From Desulfurella acetivorans A63 (GTDB taxonomy: Bacteria; Campylobacterota_A; Desulfurellia; Desulfurellales; Desulfurellaceae): a stretch of DNA of 64,000 bases. The stretch is taken from NCBI GenBank assembly GCA_000517565.1, contig CP007051.1:1139039-1203038 (forward strand). Reading direction: 5' to 3'. Under the pieces are notes generated by a model. It was not told the origin of the DNA, searched no databases, and saw only the letters and a program-made list of their open reading frames with translations. Made by a program: the position numbers and the translations under genes. Positions 54,801 through 63,944 of the stretch are shown in pieces; the stretch's first letter is position 1; each line of letters opens with the position of its first letter.

Positions 54801-55149
54801 TGTACCTTTGGATAAGTATATTTTTATCTTTAATGTTTAACTCAAAGAAATCTTCATACAATGCATTTAATCCTAAGTTTTTTAAAACAGGTAAAACTTC
54901 GTATAAAGGTATTTTGCAAAAAGCATAAACCTTAAAAAACAACTCATCTTTGTGCTTAAAAAACCTTACCTGTTTATTTTGAGTTGCTATTACATCCAGT
55001 ATTGCCTGTGTATCAATCAGTGCTTCATCTGGTTCAATGTTTAGCTTGTAGTCATCATTAAAGCAAGATAAACACGAGTCTTTGATATTGTGTCTGGCTA
55101 AAAGCTCAGAGTAGGAAGAAGACCAGGCTGCCTCATTTTGAAAAGTCAT
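51883..55149 (-). CDS. Large NAD-specific glutamate dehydrogenase
   Basis: A 1088-aa member of the large NAD-GDH family that deaminates glutamate to 2-oxoglutarate. The catalytic block is RGGKVARGGIRWSDRKDDFR, QMVKNAVIVPVGSKGGFII, then ASGGKFGYDHKELGITSKGA and VVGIGDMSGDVFGNAM for NAD binding. The regulatory N-terminal part is shorter than in the 180-kDa class. It starts 45 bp after the PPOx-family gene. Its job fits the neighbouring aminotransferase, which produces glutamate. Confidence 0.9.
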   Translation of the reverse strand: MTFQNEAAWSSSYSELLARHNIKDSCLSCFNDDYKLNIEPDEALIDTQAILDVIATQNKQVRFFKHKDELFFKVYAFCKIPLYEVLPVLKNLGLNALYEDFFELNIKDKNILIQRYNIEKSFDFDIEKNARLVEENFLAVIDKVVENDELNILTTKELLDYKQIDLLRTFGNYLMQVDFSVKRISMLGSLIKYSHLSKRFIEAFDQKFNPTLEQRNTKELFEQINKELETINNIQDYKILIAIFNIIDSTIRTNFYKQKPYHYISLKIDSSKVSKMPLPRPMYEIYVHSFLMEGCHLRGGKVARGGIRWSDRKDDFRLEILELMKTQMVKNAVIVPVGSKGGFIIKHTNGGDLQEKAIESYKTLIRGMLDITDNYSSSKERIRPDEVVCYDDFDPYLVVAADKGTAKFSDIANDIAQNEYNFWLKDAFASGGKFGYDHKELGITSKGALVCTRRHFRELGIKLDSTPISVVGIGDMSGDVFGNAMIELKNIQLKAAFNDKEIFIDPNPDIEASYKERKRLFDNALSWSFYNKEVLSKGGFICKRDERSILLSPQAKEFLKTNEDRVSSEDLIKLILKADVDLLWMGGVGTYVKASDETNEESGDKTNDNVRINANQVMAKVVGEGANLGFTQKARIEYALLKGKINTDSLDNSAGVDLSDQEVNLKILLNDLMESKVIKDLDERNAILKKLTPEVIQRVLDHNYMQSLAVSLDEIRSIKEPEIFYELVEFFKQKKLFSESEYYFPNKLTLAARIDSGIGYTKPELSIMLSFLKIFMYTNILKETNFDKYLIDKYALLYFPPSAREVYKEHIQKHLLKKEIGSTYITNLIVNSNGVGCLIKLNMLTNQPYTSIIKTLIFIYDLLDVQNIRNEIFSFEDKIDQSVIYNTIIDMFYAVEKFATNQLYLFGDSIIEYVYKQEILGYMDYYVENTIKEGVFKSKYEEKTKELSKYFSKELAEKIAQFYFMDDFILAYYITRKTDKNFIQVVQTIEKTNEVFGFQKVIDYINSIRIVNEWDRFAQFSMIRKYTMAMVKISMKILNEYDSSIQALLNAKKTFFDSYISQLNSISTLSANNLHPVLLLYDRLEGVA

Positions 55150-55194
55150 TGTTGTCTCCTTTAAAAAGCTTTACAATTAATTTGTATTAGATAA

Positions 55195-55800
55195 TTAATA
55201 CAGATCATTTTCTTGAATAAACCCTATAGTCTCTAAATCAATCTTTTTACCTCTTTTTTTAAGGTTTTTAAGCAAGTTTGATTTGTTTTCATAAGATTCA
55301 TGTTGATTAAATCTAAATTTTGCGCTAATACTATTAATATCAATTTCTAAAACTAAAACTTTATCAAGCATTTCTTTATACAAATTGTTGGGGTAAATTG
55401 GTTCAAAACCACCTTCGGGCTGGAATTTATTCATTAAAGCCATAAGTATTTGTGATTTTAGATCGTCATTTTTTATTATATTAACTACTCCGATTGCATG
55501 AATAGATGCAAAAAGCTGGCCAGCAAAACATGCAATATCTTCACTTTTAAAGTACGATGGTATTTGAGAATAAGCTTTGAATGTTGTAAAATAAACTAGT
55601 GGTTTAGTTTTAATTATATCAATCTTTTTACCAGAATTTGCACTATGAAAATAAATATGTTTATTATGATAAACAAAATTAACAGTTGTTGCGTATGGTT
55701 TATTATTAAAATCCACAAAAGAAAGTGTACAAAATGAGCTATCATTGAGTAATTTATCTATTTTAGCTCCCTCTGTAATTTCAAATTCATTCCGTCTCAT
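55195..55800 (-). CDS. Pyridoxamine-5'-phosphate-oxidase-fold flavin protein (NimA-like)
   Basis: A 201-aa split-barrel FMN protein: start MRRNEFEI, DSSFCTLSFVDFNNKPYATT, NKHIYFHSANSGKKIDIIK. Such proteins are linked to nitroimidazole reduction or other flavin redox chemistry; the substrate is unknown. The family usually starts at MRR, so I chose 55800; an ATG four codons upstream is possible. Confidence 0.75.
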   Translation of the reverse strand: MRRNEFEITEGAKIDKLLNDSSFCTLSFVDFNNKPYATTVNFVYHNKHIYFHSANSGKKIDIIKTKPLVYFTTFKAYSQIPSYFKSEDIACFAGQLFASIHAIGVVNIIKNDDLKSQILMALMNKFQPEGGFEPIYPNNLYKEMLDKVLVLEIDINSISAKFRFNQHESYENKSNLLKNLKKRGKKIDLETIGFIQENDLY

Positions 55801-55837
55801 ATGTGTTTCCATTCAAACTCAACAATCGTTACTTAAT

Positions 55838-57262
55838 CTAACCCAAATTTATCATAACCATCTTTATATTTGTCATTTCTTCAATGGCAAATCTCACACC
55901 TTCCCTGCCAATACCAGAGAGCTTATTTCCGCCATAGGGCATATTGTCTACTCTAAATATTGAGGTATCGTTTATCATTACACCACCTACATCAAGGTTG
56001 TCTATAGCATAGTGGATTTTTCTTATATCGTTTGTGTATATGCCTGCTTGAAGACCATAGTCTGAATCATTTACATGCTTTATTGCTTCTTCAAAGTTAT
56101 CGTACTCTACAATAGACACAATAGGTGCAAATACTTCCATGCACATTACCTTCATATCTTTTGTGGTGTTTCTAAGCACTGTTGGGTATAGTATCCTGCC
56201 TTCTGTTTTGCCACCGCATACAAGTGTTGCCCCTTGAGAGATTGCTTCGTCTATCCAGGACTTTGCTCTAAGCGCTTCTTTTTCATCGATCATGGGACCA
56301 AGCTCTACATCTTGATCTAATGGGTTTCCTACTTTGAGACTTTCTGTTGCCTGCTTGAATTTTTCGCTAAACTCATCTGCTATTTCATGGTGTACATATA
56401 TGCGTTGCAGTGATATGCAAACCTGACCTGAGTTTGAAAAAGCACTTGTTATGCATCTAGGTATGGCTTTGTCTATATCTGCATCTTTTTCTATTATTGT
56501 TGCTGAATTGTTTCCAAGCTCCAAAGTTACCCTTTTTATCCCAGCTTTTCTTATAATGGAATCACCTACTGCAGGTGAGCCTGTAAATGTTACTTTCTTA
56601 ACCGTTGGGTGAGATACCAAATAATCACCTACACTTGAGCCAGAACCAATTACCACATTAAATACACCTTCTGGCAAACCGGCTTCTTGCAGTATTTCAG
56701 CCAATATCAATGCAGTAACAGGTGTGGTTGACGCTGGCTTTAGCACAATTGTGTTGCCTGATGCTATGGCGGGTGCTACTTTGTGGGCAACAAGGTTTAG
56801 TGGAAAGTTAAAAGGTGTAATAGCAGCAATAACGCCCATTGGTACCCTTATATAGTAGCCTACCCTGTTTGTACCAGATACACTTGCATCCAAAGGTACA
56901 GTTTCACCGTGAATGCGCATAGCTTCACAGCTTGCAAACTTGAATGTCTCATAACCCCTTATTACTTCACCTATTGAATACTTCCATGCTTTGCCTGCTT
57001 CTTTGCAAATTACAGTAGCTATCTCATCTTTGCGCTTTAGTATCAAATCCGCAGCTTTTTGAAGTATCTCGCTGCGCTTGTAGGCAGGGGTTTTTTTAAA
57101 CTCATCAAATGCTTCTTGCGCAGAATTTACTGCCAAATCAACACTTGATGTATCGCACAATGGAACTTTTGCAAAAACTTCACCCGTATATTTTTCTGTT
57201 ACATCCAATAATTTTCCTGTTTCAACCCATTTGCCGCCTATAAAGGTTTTGTAAGTTTGCAT
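55838..57262 (-). CDS. NAD(P)-dependent aldehyde dehydrogenase
   Basis: A 474-aa ALDH-family enzyme. The catalytic Cys is in AFSNSGQVCISLQR, the general base Glu in VTLELGNNSATI, and NAD binding in FTGSPAVGDSIIRKAG. The best-matching group is lactaldehyde/succinate-semialdehyde-like dehydrogenases. The ATG at 57262 follows AGGAGG; the earlier GTG lies inside the binding-site spacing. Next to a GABA-type aminotransferase it may oxidise the resulting semialdehyde. Confidence 0.9.
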   Translation of the reverse strand: MQTYKTFIGGKWVETGKLLDVTEKYTGEVFAKVPLCDTSSVDLAVNSAQEAFDEFKKTPAYKRSEILQKAADLILKRKDEIATVICKEAGKAWKYSIGEVIRGYETFKFASCEAMRIHGETVPLDASVSGTNRVGYYIRVPMGVIAAITPFNFPLNLVAHKVAPAIASGNTIVLKPASTTPVTALILAEILQEAGLPEGVFNVVIGSGSSVGDYLVSHPTVKKVTFTGSPAVGDSIIRKAGIKRVTLELGNNSATIIEKDADIDKAIPRCITSAFSNSGQVCISLQRIYVHHEIADEFSEKFKQATESLKVGNPLDQDVELGPMIDEKEALRAKSWIDEAISQGATLVCGGKTEGRILYPTVLRNTTKDMKVMCMEVFAPIVSIVEYDNFEEAIKHVNDSDYGLQAGIYTNDIRKIHYAIDNLDVGGVMINDTSIFRVDNMPYGGNKLSGIGREGVRFAIEEMTNIKMVMINLG

Positions 57263-57378
57263 AAAAGACACCTCCTGCTAGTTTTCAAAGAAATTGTTTC
57301 AAAATTAATTTTTAATTTTCTAAAAAATAAAACATCAAACTTTTTTTAATTTAATAAAAACTTTCTATAAAAAAACAC

Positions 57379-58734
57379 CTAAACATTTAAAGCCGGCGGA
57401 ACTTTTTTATAACCTTTTGATACAATAGCACCATAAATTATACCTAAAATTAACCATGTAAAACCTAATATTTTAGCATCTTTATTCAAACTTATCCATA
57501 CATAAAAAATGATTACAAATCCTATTATAGGGAGTACTAAATATTTAAACAAAGACACAACGTCTGTCATTTTCTTGCGTATTACAAAATAGTTAATTAC
57601 GGTAAGATGTATGACTAAATAAGCAGTTAACGCTCCAAAATTTATTAGATTAGTAATGAAATCCAAACTCATCGAAATAGATGCAATTACTGATATTATT
57701 GCAATTAAAATCGAATTTATATATGGTGTTTTATATTTAGGATGAACTTTAGACAAAAATTTTGGTAACATTTCATCACGAGCCATGCTATAAATAAGGC
57801 GTGCAAATCCTGTTTGAGTAACTAAAGCGCAAGTTATAGCTGAAACTATGACTGCTAAAAATACTAAGAAACGTAGCCATACGCCACCAGCTTTTTGGGC
57901 TATAAAGTAAAAAGCTACATCTGGATTAGTAAAACTATTATAGTTTGGCCAAACTGATGCTGCCATATAAGTTTCAAGAACAAATAATGCACCCATTACA
58001 ATAACAGTTGCAATAATCGCTTTGCCCATTATTTTTGATGGGTTTTTAGTTTCTTCAGATAAAGTACTAAGAGCATCGAAACCCAAATAGCCCATAACAG
58101 CAACAGAAGTAGCCGAAAGTAGACCACTTATATGAAACTTTGAAGCGTCAAAAAAAGGTTTTATATTAAAACTACCAATATGTTTATAATATACACTCCA
58201 AAAAGCAGCTAATACAAATAGAAATATAACAATTAATTCAAATATAAGTATAGTTATATTTGTTTTTGTAGTCAATTCAATTCCTATTATACTAATAAAC
58301 GTATTAATAGCTATTACAATAATAATCCAACCCCAATATGGAATAATAGGCATTAATTCTGATAACCACAATCCAGTAACTAAATATAAAAAACCTGGTA
58401 ACAAAACATAATCTAACATTATAGTCCATCCGACAACAAAACCTATATGCGCATTAAAAGAACGTTGAGCATATGAATATATTGAGCCAGAAATTGGGAA
58501 TTCGGTTGCCATTCTAGAATAGCTTAAGGCAGTAAAATACATTGCAACAGCTCCAAACAAAAAAGTTAATGCTATCATACCACTACTAGGTCCCACAACA
58601 ATCCCGTATAAGTTCATTGGTGCCGTGGGATTTAAAAATGTTATTCCATAAACTAATAATGCCCAGAAAGATAGAGATCTTTTTAGTTCTTGTTTGTAAC
58701 CAAAACTCTCAATACTGTCTACATTATTTTCCAT
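57379..58734 (-). CDS. APC-family amino acid/amine permease
   Basis: A 451-aa membrane transporter with about 12 segments. Signature pieces: GPSSGMIALTFLFGAVAMYF, FPISGSIYSYAQRSF and YLGFDALSTLSEETKNPSKI. It resembles putrescine/GABA importers. It begins 20 bp after the aminotransferase gene and is in the same operon behind the sigma-54 promoter, so it likely imports the aminotransferase substrate. Confidence 0.88.
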   Translation of the reverse strand: MENNVDSIESFGYKQELKRSLSFWALLVYGITFLNPTAPMNLYGIVVGPSSGMIALTFLFGAVAMYFTALSYSRMATEFPISGSIYSYAQRSFNAHIGFVVGWTIMLDYVLLPGFLYLVTGLWLSELMPIIPYWGWIIIVIAINTFISIIGIELTTKTNITILIFELIVIFLFVLAAFWSVYYKHIGSFNIKPFFDASKFHISGLLSATSVAVMGYLGFDALSTLSEETKNPSKIMGKAIIATVIVMGALFVLETYMAASVWPNYNSFTNPDVAFYFIAQKAGGVWLRFLVFLAVIVSAITCALVTQTGFARLIYSMARDEMLPKFLSKVHPKYKTPYINSILIAIISVIASISMSLDFITNLINFGALTAYLVIHLTVINYFVIRKKMTDVVSLFKYLVLPIIGFVIIFYVWISLNKDAKILGFTWLILGIIYGAIVSKGYKKVPPALNV

Positions 58735-58754
58735 AACACAACCTCCAATTTAGT

Positions 58755-60101
58755 CTATACGACTGTTTTCATAGCTTTTTCTAATATCTCTAAGCCATTT
58801 AATAACTGTTTCTCTGTTATCGCCAACGGCATCAAAAACCTAATCACATTACCTCTTGTTCCAGCACTTAAAAGCAACAATCCATTTTTCCAGCATTCAT
58901 TAATAATTTTTGTTGTTTCTTCTTTTGCTGGTTCTTTTGTTTTTCTGTCTTTTACTAATTCCATAGCTATCATTGCTCCACGGCCTCTTACATCACCAAT
59001 AATTTCGTATTTTTCTTTCATCTCATTTAGCTTTTCCATGCAAGTTTTTCCTATAAAATTTGCTTTGTCACAAAAGTTATTTCTTTGCATAATCTCTATA
59101 ACTTTCAATCCCGCAACACAAGCGAGGGGATTGCCGCCAAAAGTTCCTCCTAACCCTCCGCTATGCGTAGCATCCATAATTTCCGCCTTTCCTGTTATAC
59201 CAGCTATTGGTAGCCCGCTACCCATTGATTTAGCTGTGGTAATAATATCAGGATAAACGTTCCAATACTGGCTAGCAAACATTTTGCCTGTTCTGCAAAA
59301 TCCACTTTGAATTTCATCGGCTATTAGCACTATTCCATATTGATCGCATATAGATCTAAGTTGTATGATATATTCATCTGGTGGAATGATAAAGCCACTT
59401 TCACCTAGTACTGGCTCTATAATAATGGCTGCTATCTCTTCTGGAGCAATTTCTTCTATAAAAAAATCATCAAACAATTTTACACATTGCATGCTACACG
59501 TACTTTTTTCTAGCCCTAAAGGACATCTATAGCAATATGGATAATACATTCTATGAACACCTGGGGCAAAAGGTCCAAAACCAAACTTGTATGGCTTTAC
59601 TTTACTTGTTAGCGTCATTGTCATTAACGTCCTGCCGTGGAATGCACCATTGAAAGCCACTATTTCTGTTCTACCTGTATATTTGCGAGCTATTTTTATA
59701 GCGTTTTCTACAGCTTCTGCGCCACTGTTTACAAAAAAAGTCTTTTTCTTGAAATCTCCCGGAGTTATTTCGTTTAATTTTTCCGCTAATTTAATGTAAG
59801 GCTCATAGTTTACTACCATTGAACATGTGTGAAAATATTTTTCTGCTTGTTCTTTAACCGCGGATACTACTTCAGGATCACTGTGACCAATATTCATAAC
59901 ACCAATTCCACCAGCAAAATCTAAAAAAATATTACCGTCGACATCTTCAATTATTGCACCTTGAGCTTTTTCTATAAATGTTGATGTAAGTTGTGAGACA
60001 CCAACCGGGACATTGTTGTTTCTTTGCTCCAATAAATTTTTAGCTTTTGGCCCTGGAAGCTCGGTAACGATTTTTGGTTCCTCTACTAAATTAAAATCCA
60101 T
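58755..60101 (-). CDS. gabT: 4-aminobutyrate-type aminotransferase
   Basis: A 448-aa class III PLP aminotransferase. TFFVNSGAEAVENAIKIARK, AFHGRTLMTMTLTSK, LIADEIQSGFCRTGKMFA and the PLP Lys in TAKSMGSGLPIAG are intact. The closest style is GabT/omega-amino acid aminotransferases, yielding glutamate and a semialdehyde. GGAGG lies six bases before the ATG, and a sigma-54 promoter is 44 bp upstream. Confidence 0.88.
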   Translation of the reverse strand: MDFNLVEEPKIVTELPGPKAKNLLEQRNNNVPVGVSQLTSTFIEKAQGAIIEDVDGNIFLDFAGGIGVMNIGHSDPEVVSAVKEQAEKYFHTCSMVVNYEPYIKLAEKLNEITPGDFKKKTFFVNSGAEAVENAIKIARKYTGRTEIVAFNGAFHGRTLMTMTLTSKVKPYKFGFGPFAPGVHRMYYPYCYRCPLGLEKSTCSMQCVKLFDDFFIEEIAPEEIAAIIIEPVLGESGFIIPPDEYIIQLRSICDQYGIVLIADEIQSGFCRTGKMFASQYWNVYPDIITTAKSMGSGLPIAGITGKAEIMDATHSGGLGGTFGGNPLACVAGLKVIEIMQRNNFCDKANFIGKTCMEKLNEMKEKYEIIGDVRGRGAMIAMELVKDRKTKEPAKEETTKIINECWKNGLLLLSAGTRGNVIRFLMPLAITEKQLLNGLEILEKAMKTVV

Positions 60102-60144
60102 TTTACACCTCCATAGTAAATTAATAATTTTCTATTTTAATACT

Positions 60145-60161
60145 AAGCAATAAGTGTTCCA
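60145..60161 (-). promoter_or_regulatory. Sigma-54 promoter of gabT-permease operon
   Basis: Minus strand TGGAACACTTATTGCTT has the -24 GG and -12 GC pairs exactly 10 bases apart, matching the TGGCAC-N5-TTGC consensus in 7 of 10 core positions or better. It lies 44 bp before gabT, and the sigma-54 activator gene is adjacent on the upstream side. An AT-rich gap (60162-60286) could hold activator sites. Confidence 0.7.
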
Positions 60162-60286
60162 CTGCTTTAAAATAAACTTTATATTAATAAAATTATTAAT
60201 TTAAGATAAAGCTTTAATGCAAAAATGACTTAGTAAAAATATAATTCTTTTTTTGTAAGTAAATCGATTAATTCAAATATGAATTT

Positions 60287-62071
60287 TTAATCCATATTTG
60301 AATTAATATCTATTTTATATTTCTTTAATTTTCTTACAACACTGGATTGGCTAATTCCTAGAACTTCAGCCATTTTATAAGTGTTTTTGTGAATTTTATA
60401 GGCTTTTTGTAACAATTGTTTTTCTAAATCATCTATAGATTTTTTTAAAGGAAAAATATAGTCAATTTGCAAAGTTGTAGAATTTTGGTTAAAAAAGAGT
60501 GATGGTAAATCTGATTTTTCTATTAAGTTTTTGTCTATAGTAACCACCAGTCTTTCTATAATATTTTCCAGCTCTCTTACGTTACCAGGCCATTGATATT
60601 CTAAAAAGGCATCAAATACTTTTGGACCAAGTTTTTTATTGGTGTTATATTTTTTATTATACTTTTCCATAAAGAAATTTGCAAGCAATGGTATGTCATC
60701 TTTTCTTTCGCGTAATGGTGGTATATTAATTTGAATTACATTTAACCTATAAAATAGATCTTCTCTGAATTTATTTTCTTTTACTAATTTTTCTAAATCT
60801 TTATTGGTAGCGGCTATCAATTTAAAATCAGATTTAATAGGTTTTATGCCACCTACTTTTATAAAACTTTTTTCATCCAATACTTTTAATAGTTTCACTT
60901 GCATTCGCAAAGGCAATTCGCTTATTTCATCTAAAAACAAAGTTCCATTATTTGCTAATTCTACATATCCAATCTTACCTTCATTTCTTGCTCCCGTAAA
61001 AGCTCCTTTTTCATAACCAAAGAGTTCTGATTCGATTAAATTTTCAGGTATAGCCCCACAATTGATATTAACAAATTCATGGTTTTGCCTGTTACTTAAT
61101 TTATGAATGATTTCCGCAAAAAGGGTTTTTCCTGATCCAGATTCTCCGCTTAAAACGATATGAGAGTCAACGGTAGAGATCCTTTTAATTAAATCCACTA
61201 AATTTTTCATTTGCGGGCTTTTATATACAACATATTCAAATAAGTTTTTCTCGTTTTTTATTTCTTTTAATTTTAAATAATATTTTTCCATTAGTTTTTC
61301 GGTTTTATTTAATTTTTCTTTTAATGTATATATTTCAGTAAGATTTTTTGATGTGCTAAACACTTTTAATAATTTAAAGCTATTATCAAATACAGGTAAA
61401 CCATAAACCATTAATACTTTTCCAGTTTGAGTTTTTTGGATAATAGAAATATGTTTTTTCTCCTTGATAGCTTTAAGAGTTACAGATGGTTTAAAAATTC
61501 CTTTATTCTCTAGTTCTTTTACATTTAAATTAATCAAATTTGCTTCGTTTAAATTATAGTATTCTTCACAAACTGGATTGTTAATACCGATAATTGTACC
61601 TTTATCATCAGTTACCATTATCTCGTCATAATACATTTCGTAAAACATTTCTATTTCCTTGTTTATATTGTTTAACAATTGAAATGTAATATTAAAAGAT
61701 TCGCTATCATACTTTTCATAAATTACGATCAATCCCCCAATGATTTTAGAATTTAACGTTATTGGAGCTAGATCCAAATAAAAAATATTGTCTTTAAAAA
61801 ATACTTTTATTGAAGAAAAGGCTTTTCCTTCTAGGCACAGTTTAATATAATCTTTGTCTATATTGAAGAAATTTTCAATATCATTATAAATTGTAGCTTT
61901 AAAATATTTCTTGGATTTTGTATTGAGGTAAATAACTTTACCTTCTGAATTTACGATGAATATTAATTCATCGAATGAATCAATTAAAATACGCATAACA
62001 TTAGATGTTTTTCTTTGACCAAAAATATTTTCGAGAATATTTTCTTTAAAATTCTTAATATTTTTCTGCAT
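60287..62071 (-). CDS. Sigma-54-dependent activator with PAS domains
   Basis: A 594-aa enhancer-binding protein. Two PAS-like sensor regions (about residues 20-125 and 140-245) are followed by an AAA+ domain with GESGSGKTLFAEIIH, the sigma-54 contact loop ELFGYEKGAFTGARNEG and NNGTLFLDEISELP, and a C-terminal Fis-type helix-turn-helix (MAEVLGISQSSVVRKLKKYK). It probably senses an amino acid or amine and drives the gabT operon. The gene has no ribosome-binding site and a promoter close to its ATG. Confidence 0.92.
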   Translation of the reverse strand: MQKNIKNFKENILENIFGQRKTSNVMRILIDSFDELIFIVNSEGKVIYLNTKSKKYFKATIYNDIENFFNIDKDYIKLCLEGKAFSSIKVFFKDNIFYLDLAPITLNSKIIGGLIVIYEKYDSESFNITFQLLNNINKEIEMFYEMYYDEIMVTDDKGTIIGINNPVCEEYYNLNEANLINLNVKELENKGIFKPSVTLKAIKEKKHISIIQKTQTGKVLMVYGLPVFDNSFKLLKVFSTSKNLTEIYTLKEKLNKTEKLMEKYYLKLKEIKNEKNLFEYVVYKSPQMKNLVDLIKRISTVDSHIVLSGESGSGKTLFAEIIHKLSNRQNHEFVNINCGAIPENLIESELFGYEKGAFTGARNEGKIGYVELANNGTLFLDEISELPLRMQVKLLKVLDEKSFIKVGGIKPIKSDFKLIAATNKDLEKLVKENKFREDLFYRLNVIQINIPPLRERKDDIPLLANFFMEKYNKKYNTNKKLGPKVFDAFLEYQWPGNVRELENIIERLVVTIDKNLIEKSDLPSLFFNQNSTTLQIDYIFPLKKSIDDLEKQLLQKAYKIHKNTYKMAEVLGISQSSVVRKLKKYKIDINSNMD

Positions 62072-62083
62072 AATTCGATTGTA

Positions 62084-62112
62084 ATTCTATAATGAAATCA
62101 AAATATGGTCAA
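62084..62112 (-). promoter_or_regulatory. Sigma-70 promoter of the activator gene, near-leaderless
   Basis: Minus strand TTGACC (62112-62107), a 17-base spacer and TAGAAT (62089-62084). The start codon is at 62071, so the leader would be only about six bases. The -35 box overlaps the end of lipA. Confidence 0.5.
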
Positions 62113-62960
62113 GTTTTTCTTGGCACTAAGCTATTGTAAGCATTCTCTGCATGATAGGAGCTTCTTGTAAAAACAGAAGATTCCACATATTTAAAACCTA
62201 TTTTTTTGGCAATGCTTTTATAGTGTTCAAACTCAGACGGATCTAAGAATTTGGTAACCGGAAGATGATCTTTTGATGGTTGCAGGTATTGTCCTATAGT
62301 TAAAATATCGCACCCTGTTTGTGCAATATCATTCATGGTATCAATTACTTCATTTTGTGTTTCGCCAAGACCTACCATTATGCCAGACTTTGTTATAAGG
62401 TCTGGCTTGAGACGCTTTAAGCTTTTTAAAACGTTCAAAGATCTGTTATAATCAGCCTGAGGTCTTGCTTGAGGATAAAGTCTTTTTACAGTTTCTATAT
62501 TATGTCCAATGATCTGAGCTCCAGAATTTGCAACTGCTTGCAAACATTCAGTTTTAACTTGAAAATCTGGTATTAAAAGCTCAATTTTAACATTGAGTGG
62601 TTTAAGTTTTTCAACTACTTTTACAAAGCATGATGATCCAAAATCAGGTAAATCGTCCCTCGTTACGCTTGTTATTACAACATATTTCAAGTTTAAATAT
62701 TTTACAGCCTGAACAATCATGTCAGGTTCTTTGAAATTAATAGGTTCTGGTTTATGATGAACTACGTTACAAAATCTACAATTTCTGGTACAGTACCTTC
62801 CCATAATAAGAAACGTCGCGGTTTTTAACGCAAAGCATTCGCTTATGTTTGGACAAAACGCTTCTTCACATACAGTATGTAAGTGTAAATTTCTTAAAAT
62901 TTCTTGCATGTATCCAATATTTTCCATATTTAAGTTTTTTTTAAGCCAATAAGGTACCAT
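62109..62960 (-). CDS. lipA: Lipoyl synthase
   Basis: Radical SAM enzyme that inserts two sulfurs into octanoyl domains; 283 aa. Both cluster motifs are present: the auxiliary CEEAFCPNISEC and the radical-SAM CTRNCRFC. It ends with the Arg-Ser-Ser-Tyr region (FTRSSYHA) that holds the serine ligand. It overlaps lipB by 20 bp. Confidence 0.96.
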   Translation of the reverse strand: MVPYWLKKNLNMENIGYMQEILRNLHLHTVCEEAFCPNISECFALKTATFLIMGRYCTRNCRFCNVVHHKPEPINFKEPDMIVQAVKYLNLKYVVITSVTRDDLPDFGSSCFVKVVEKLKPLNVKIELLIPDFQVKTECLQAVANSGAQIIGHNIETVKRLYPQARPQADYNRSLNVLKSLKRLKPDLITKSGIMVGLGETQNEVIDTMNDIAQTGCDILTIGQYLQPSKDHLPVTKFLDPSEFEHYKSIAKKIGFKYVESSVFTRSSYHAENAYNSLVPRKT

Positions 62961-63603
62961 AATCTAACTCATATTTAAAAATTTTAGAGAAATTTTCTTC
63001 ATAAACATCCATAATGCTATCTAGTGGAATACGATTTTGTGTTATTTCAAAAATAGAAGTCATATGCTCATTTGAAAGACCGCATGGAATTATAAAATTA
63101 AAATGATTCAAATTAGGATTAACATTCAAGGCAAATCCATGCATGGTGATTTTTTTTACTATTCTGATACCTATTGATGCAATTTTTCCACTATCAGTCC
63201 AAACACCCCTGTAATTTTCTTTTCTATAAGCTTTTAATCCAAAAACAGATAAAGTATCTATTATCGTTTGCTCAAGATTATGTATGTAATCGTGAAAGGT
63301 TAGATTTTCCTCTTCAATGTCTATAATGGGATACCCCACAAGCTGTCCTGGGCCATGGTATGTTACATCGCCGCCTCTGTCAACAAAGTGTAACGCAATA
63401 TTGTGTTTTTCTAATACAGTTTTTTCAACCACTATGTTTTCTATTTTACCTGATTTGCCAAGTGTTATAGTAGGTGGGTGCTCCAAAAGCAAAAGCACAT
63501 CCTGCAAAGATTCATTAAGCTTTTTTTTTACTAATTCGTGTTGGATTTGGTAAGCTTTTGAATATTCAACGACACCCAGCCTATAAACACTGCATTTATT
63601 CAT
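62941..63603 (-). CDS. lipB: Octanoyl-ACP:protein octanoyltransferase
   Basis: Transfers octanoate to lipoyl domains; 220 aa. Family motifs: VDRGGDVTYHGPGQLVGYPI, the Lys in GKIASIGIRI, ALNVNPNLNHF and the catalytic Cys in IPCGLSNEHMTS. Paired with lipA, so lipoate is made de novo. Confidence 0.95.
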   Translation of the reverse strand: MNKCSVYRLGVVEYSKAYQIQHELVKKKLNESLQDVLLLLEHPPTITLGKSGKIENIVVEKTVLEKHNIALHFVDRGGDVTYHGPGQLVGYPIIDIEEENLTFHDYIHNLEQTIIDTLSVFGLKAYRKENYRGVWTDSGKIASIGIRIVKKITMHGFALNVNPNLNHFNFIIPCGLSNEHMTSIFEITQNRIPLDSIMDVYEENFSKIFKYELDYGTLLA

Positions 63604-63605
63604 AA

Positions 63606-63944
63606 CTATTTGGCAAATTTATCTAAAGCGTTTTGAACATATTGGGTATACATTAGAGAAGGACCACCACCCATTAATACTGCTACCCAGGAGGCTTCCA
63701 TAATTTCCTCTTTGGTTGCACCTTTATCAAGAGCAGATTTAACATGGTAATCTATGCACCATTCACATTTTACTGCAATGGATATACCAATTGCAATGAT
63801 TTCTTTAATTTTTGAAGAAAGGGCACCATCTGATTCAATAGAGTTCATTAAACTAAAGAAAGCTGTTGTTTGCTTATTCCACTCTTTTGAGAAGCGATTT
63901 AGATTGTCATTTAATATATTTAATAATTCTATAGGATCATTCAT
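63606..63944 (-). CDS. AhpD-like/carboxymuconolactone decarboxylase family protein
   Basis: A 112-aa helical protein with the peroxidase-type motif CEWCIDYHVKSALDKG (CxxC followed by His), as in AhpD-like proteins that use lipoylated partners for peroxide reduction. The ATG at 63944 follows GGAGG. It lies 2 bp before lipB and overlaps the end of an upstream gene, so it is part of the lipoate operon. Confidence 0.85.
   Translation of the reverse strand: MNDPIELLNILNDNLNRFSKEWNKQTTAFFSLMNSIESDGALSSKIKEIIAIGISIAVKCEWCIDYHVKSALDKGATKEEIMEASWVAVLMGGGPSLMYTQYVQNALDKFAK

Noticed and set aside
58690-59256. 188-codon plus-strand frame opposite gabT
   Set aside because: Opposes a well conserved aminotransferase; low-complexity composition.
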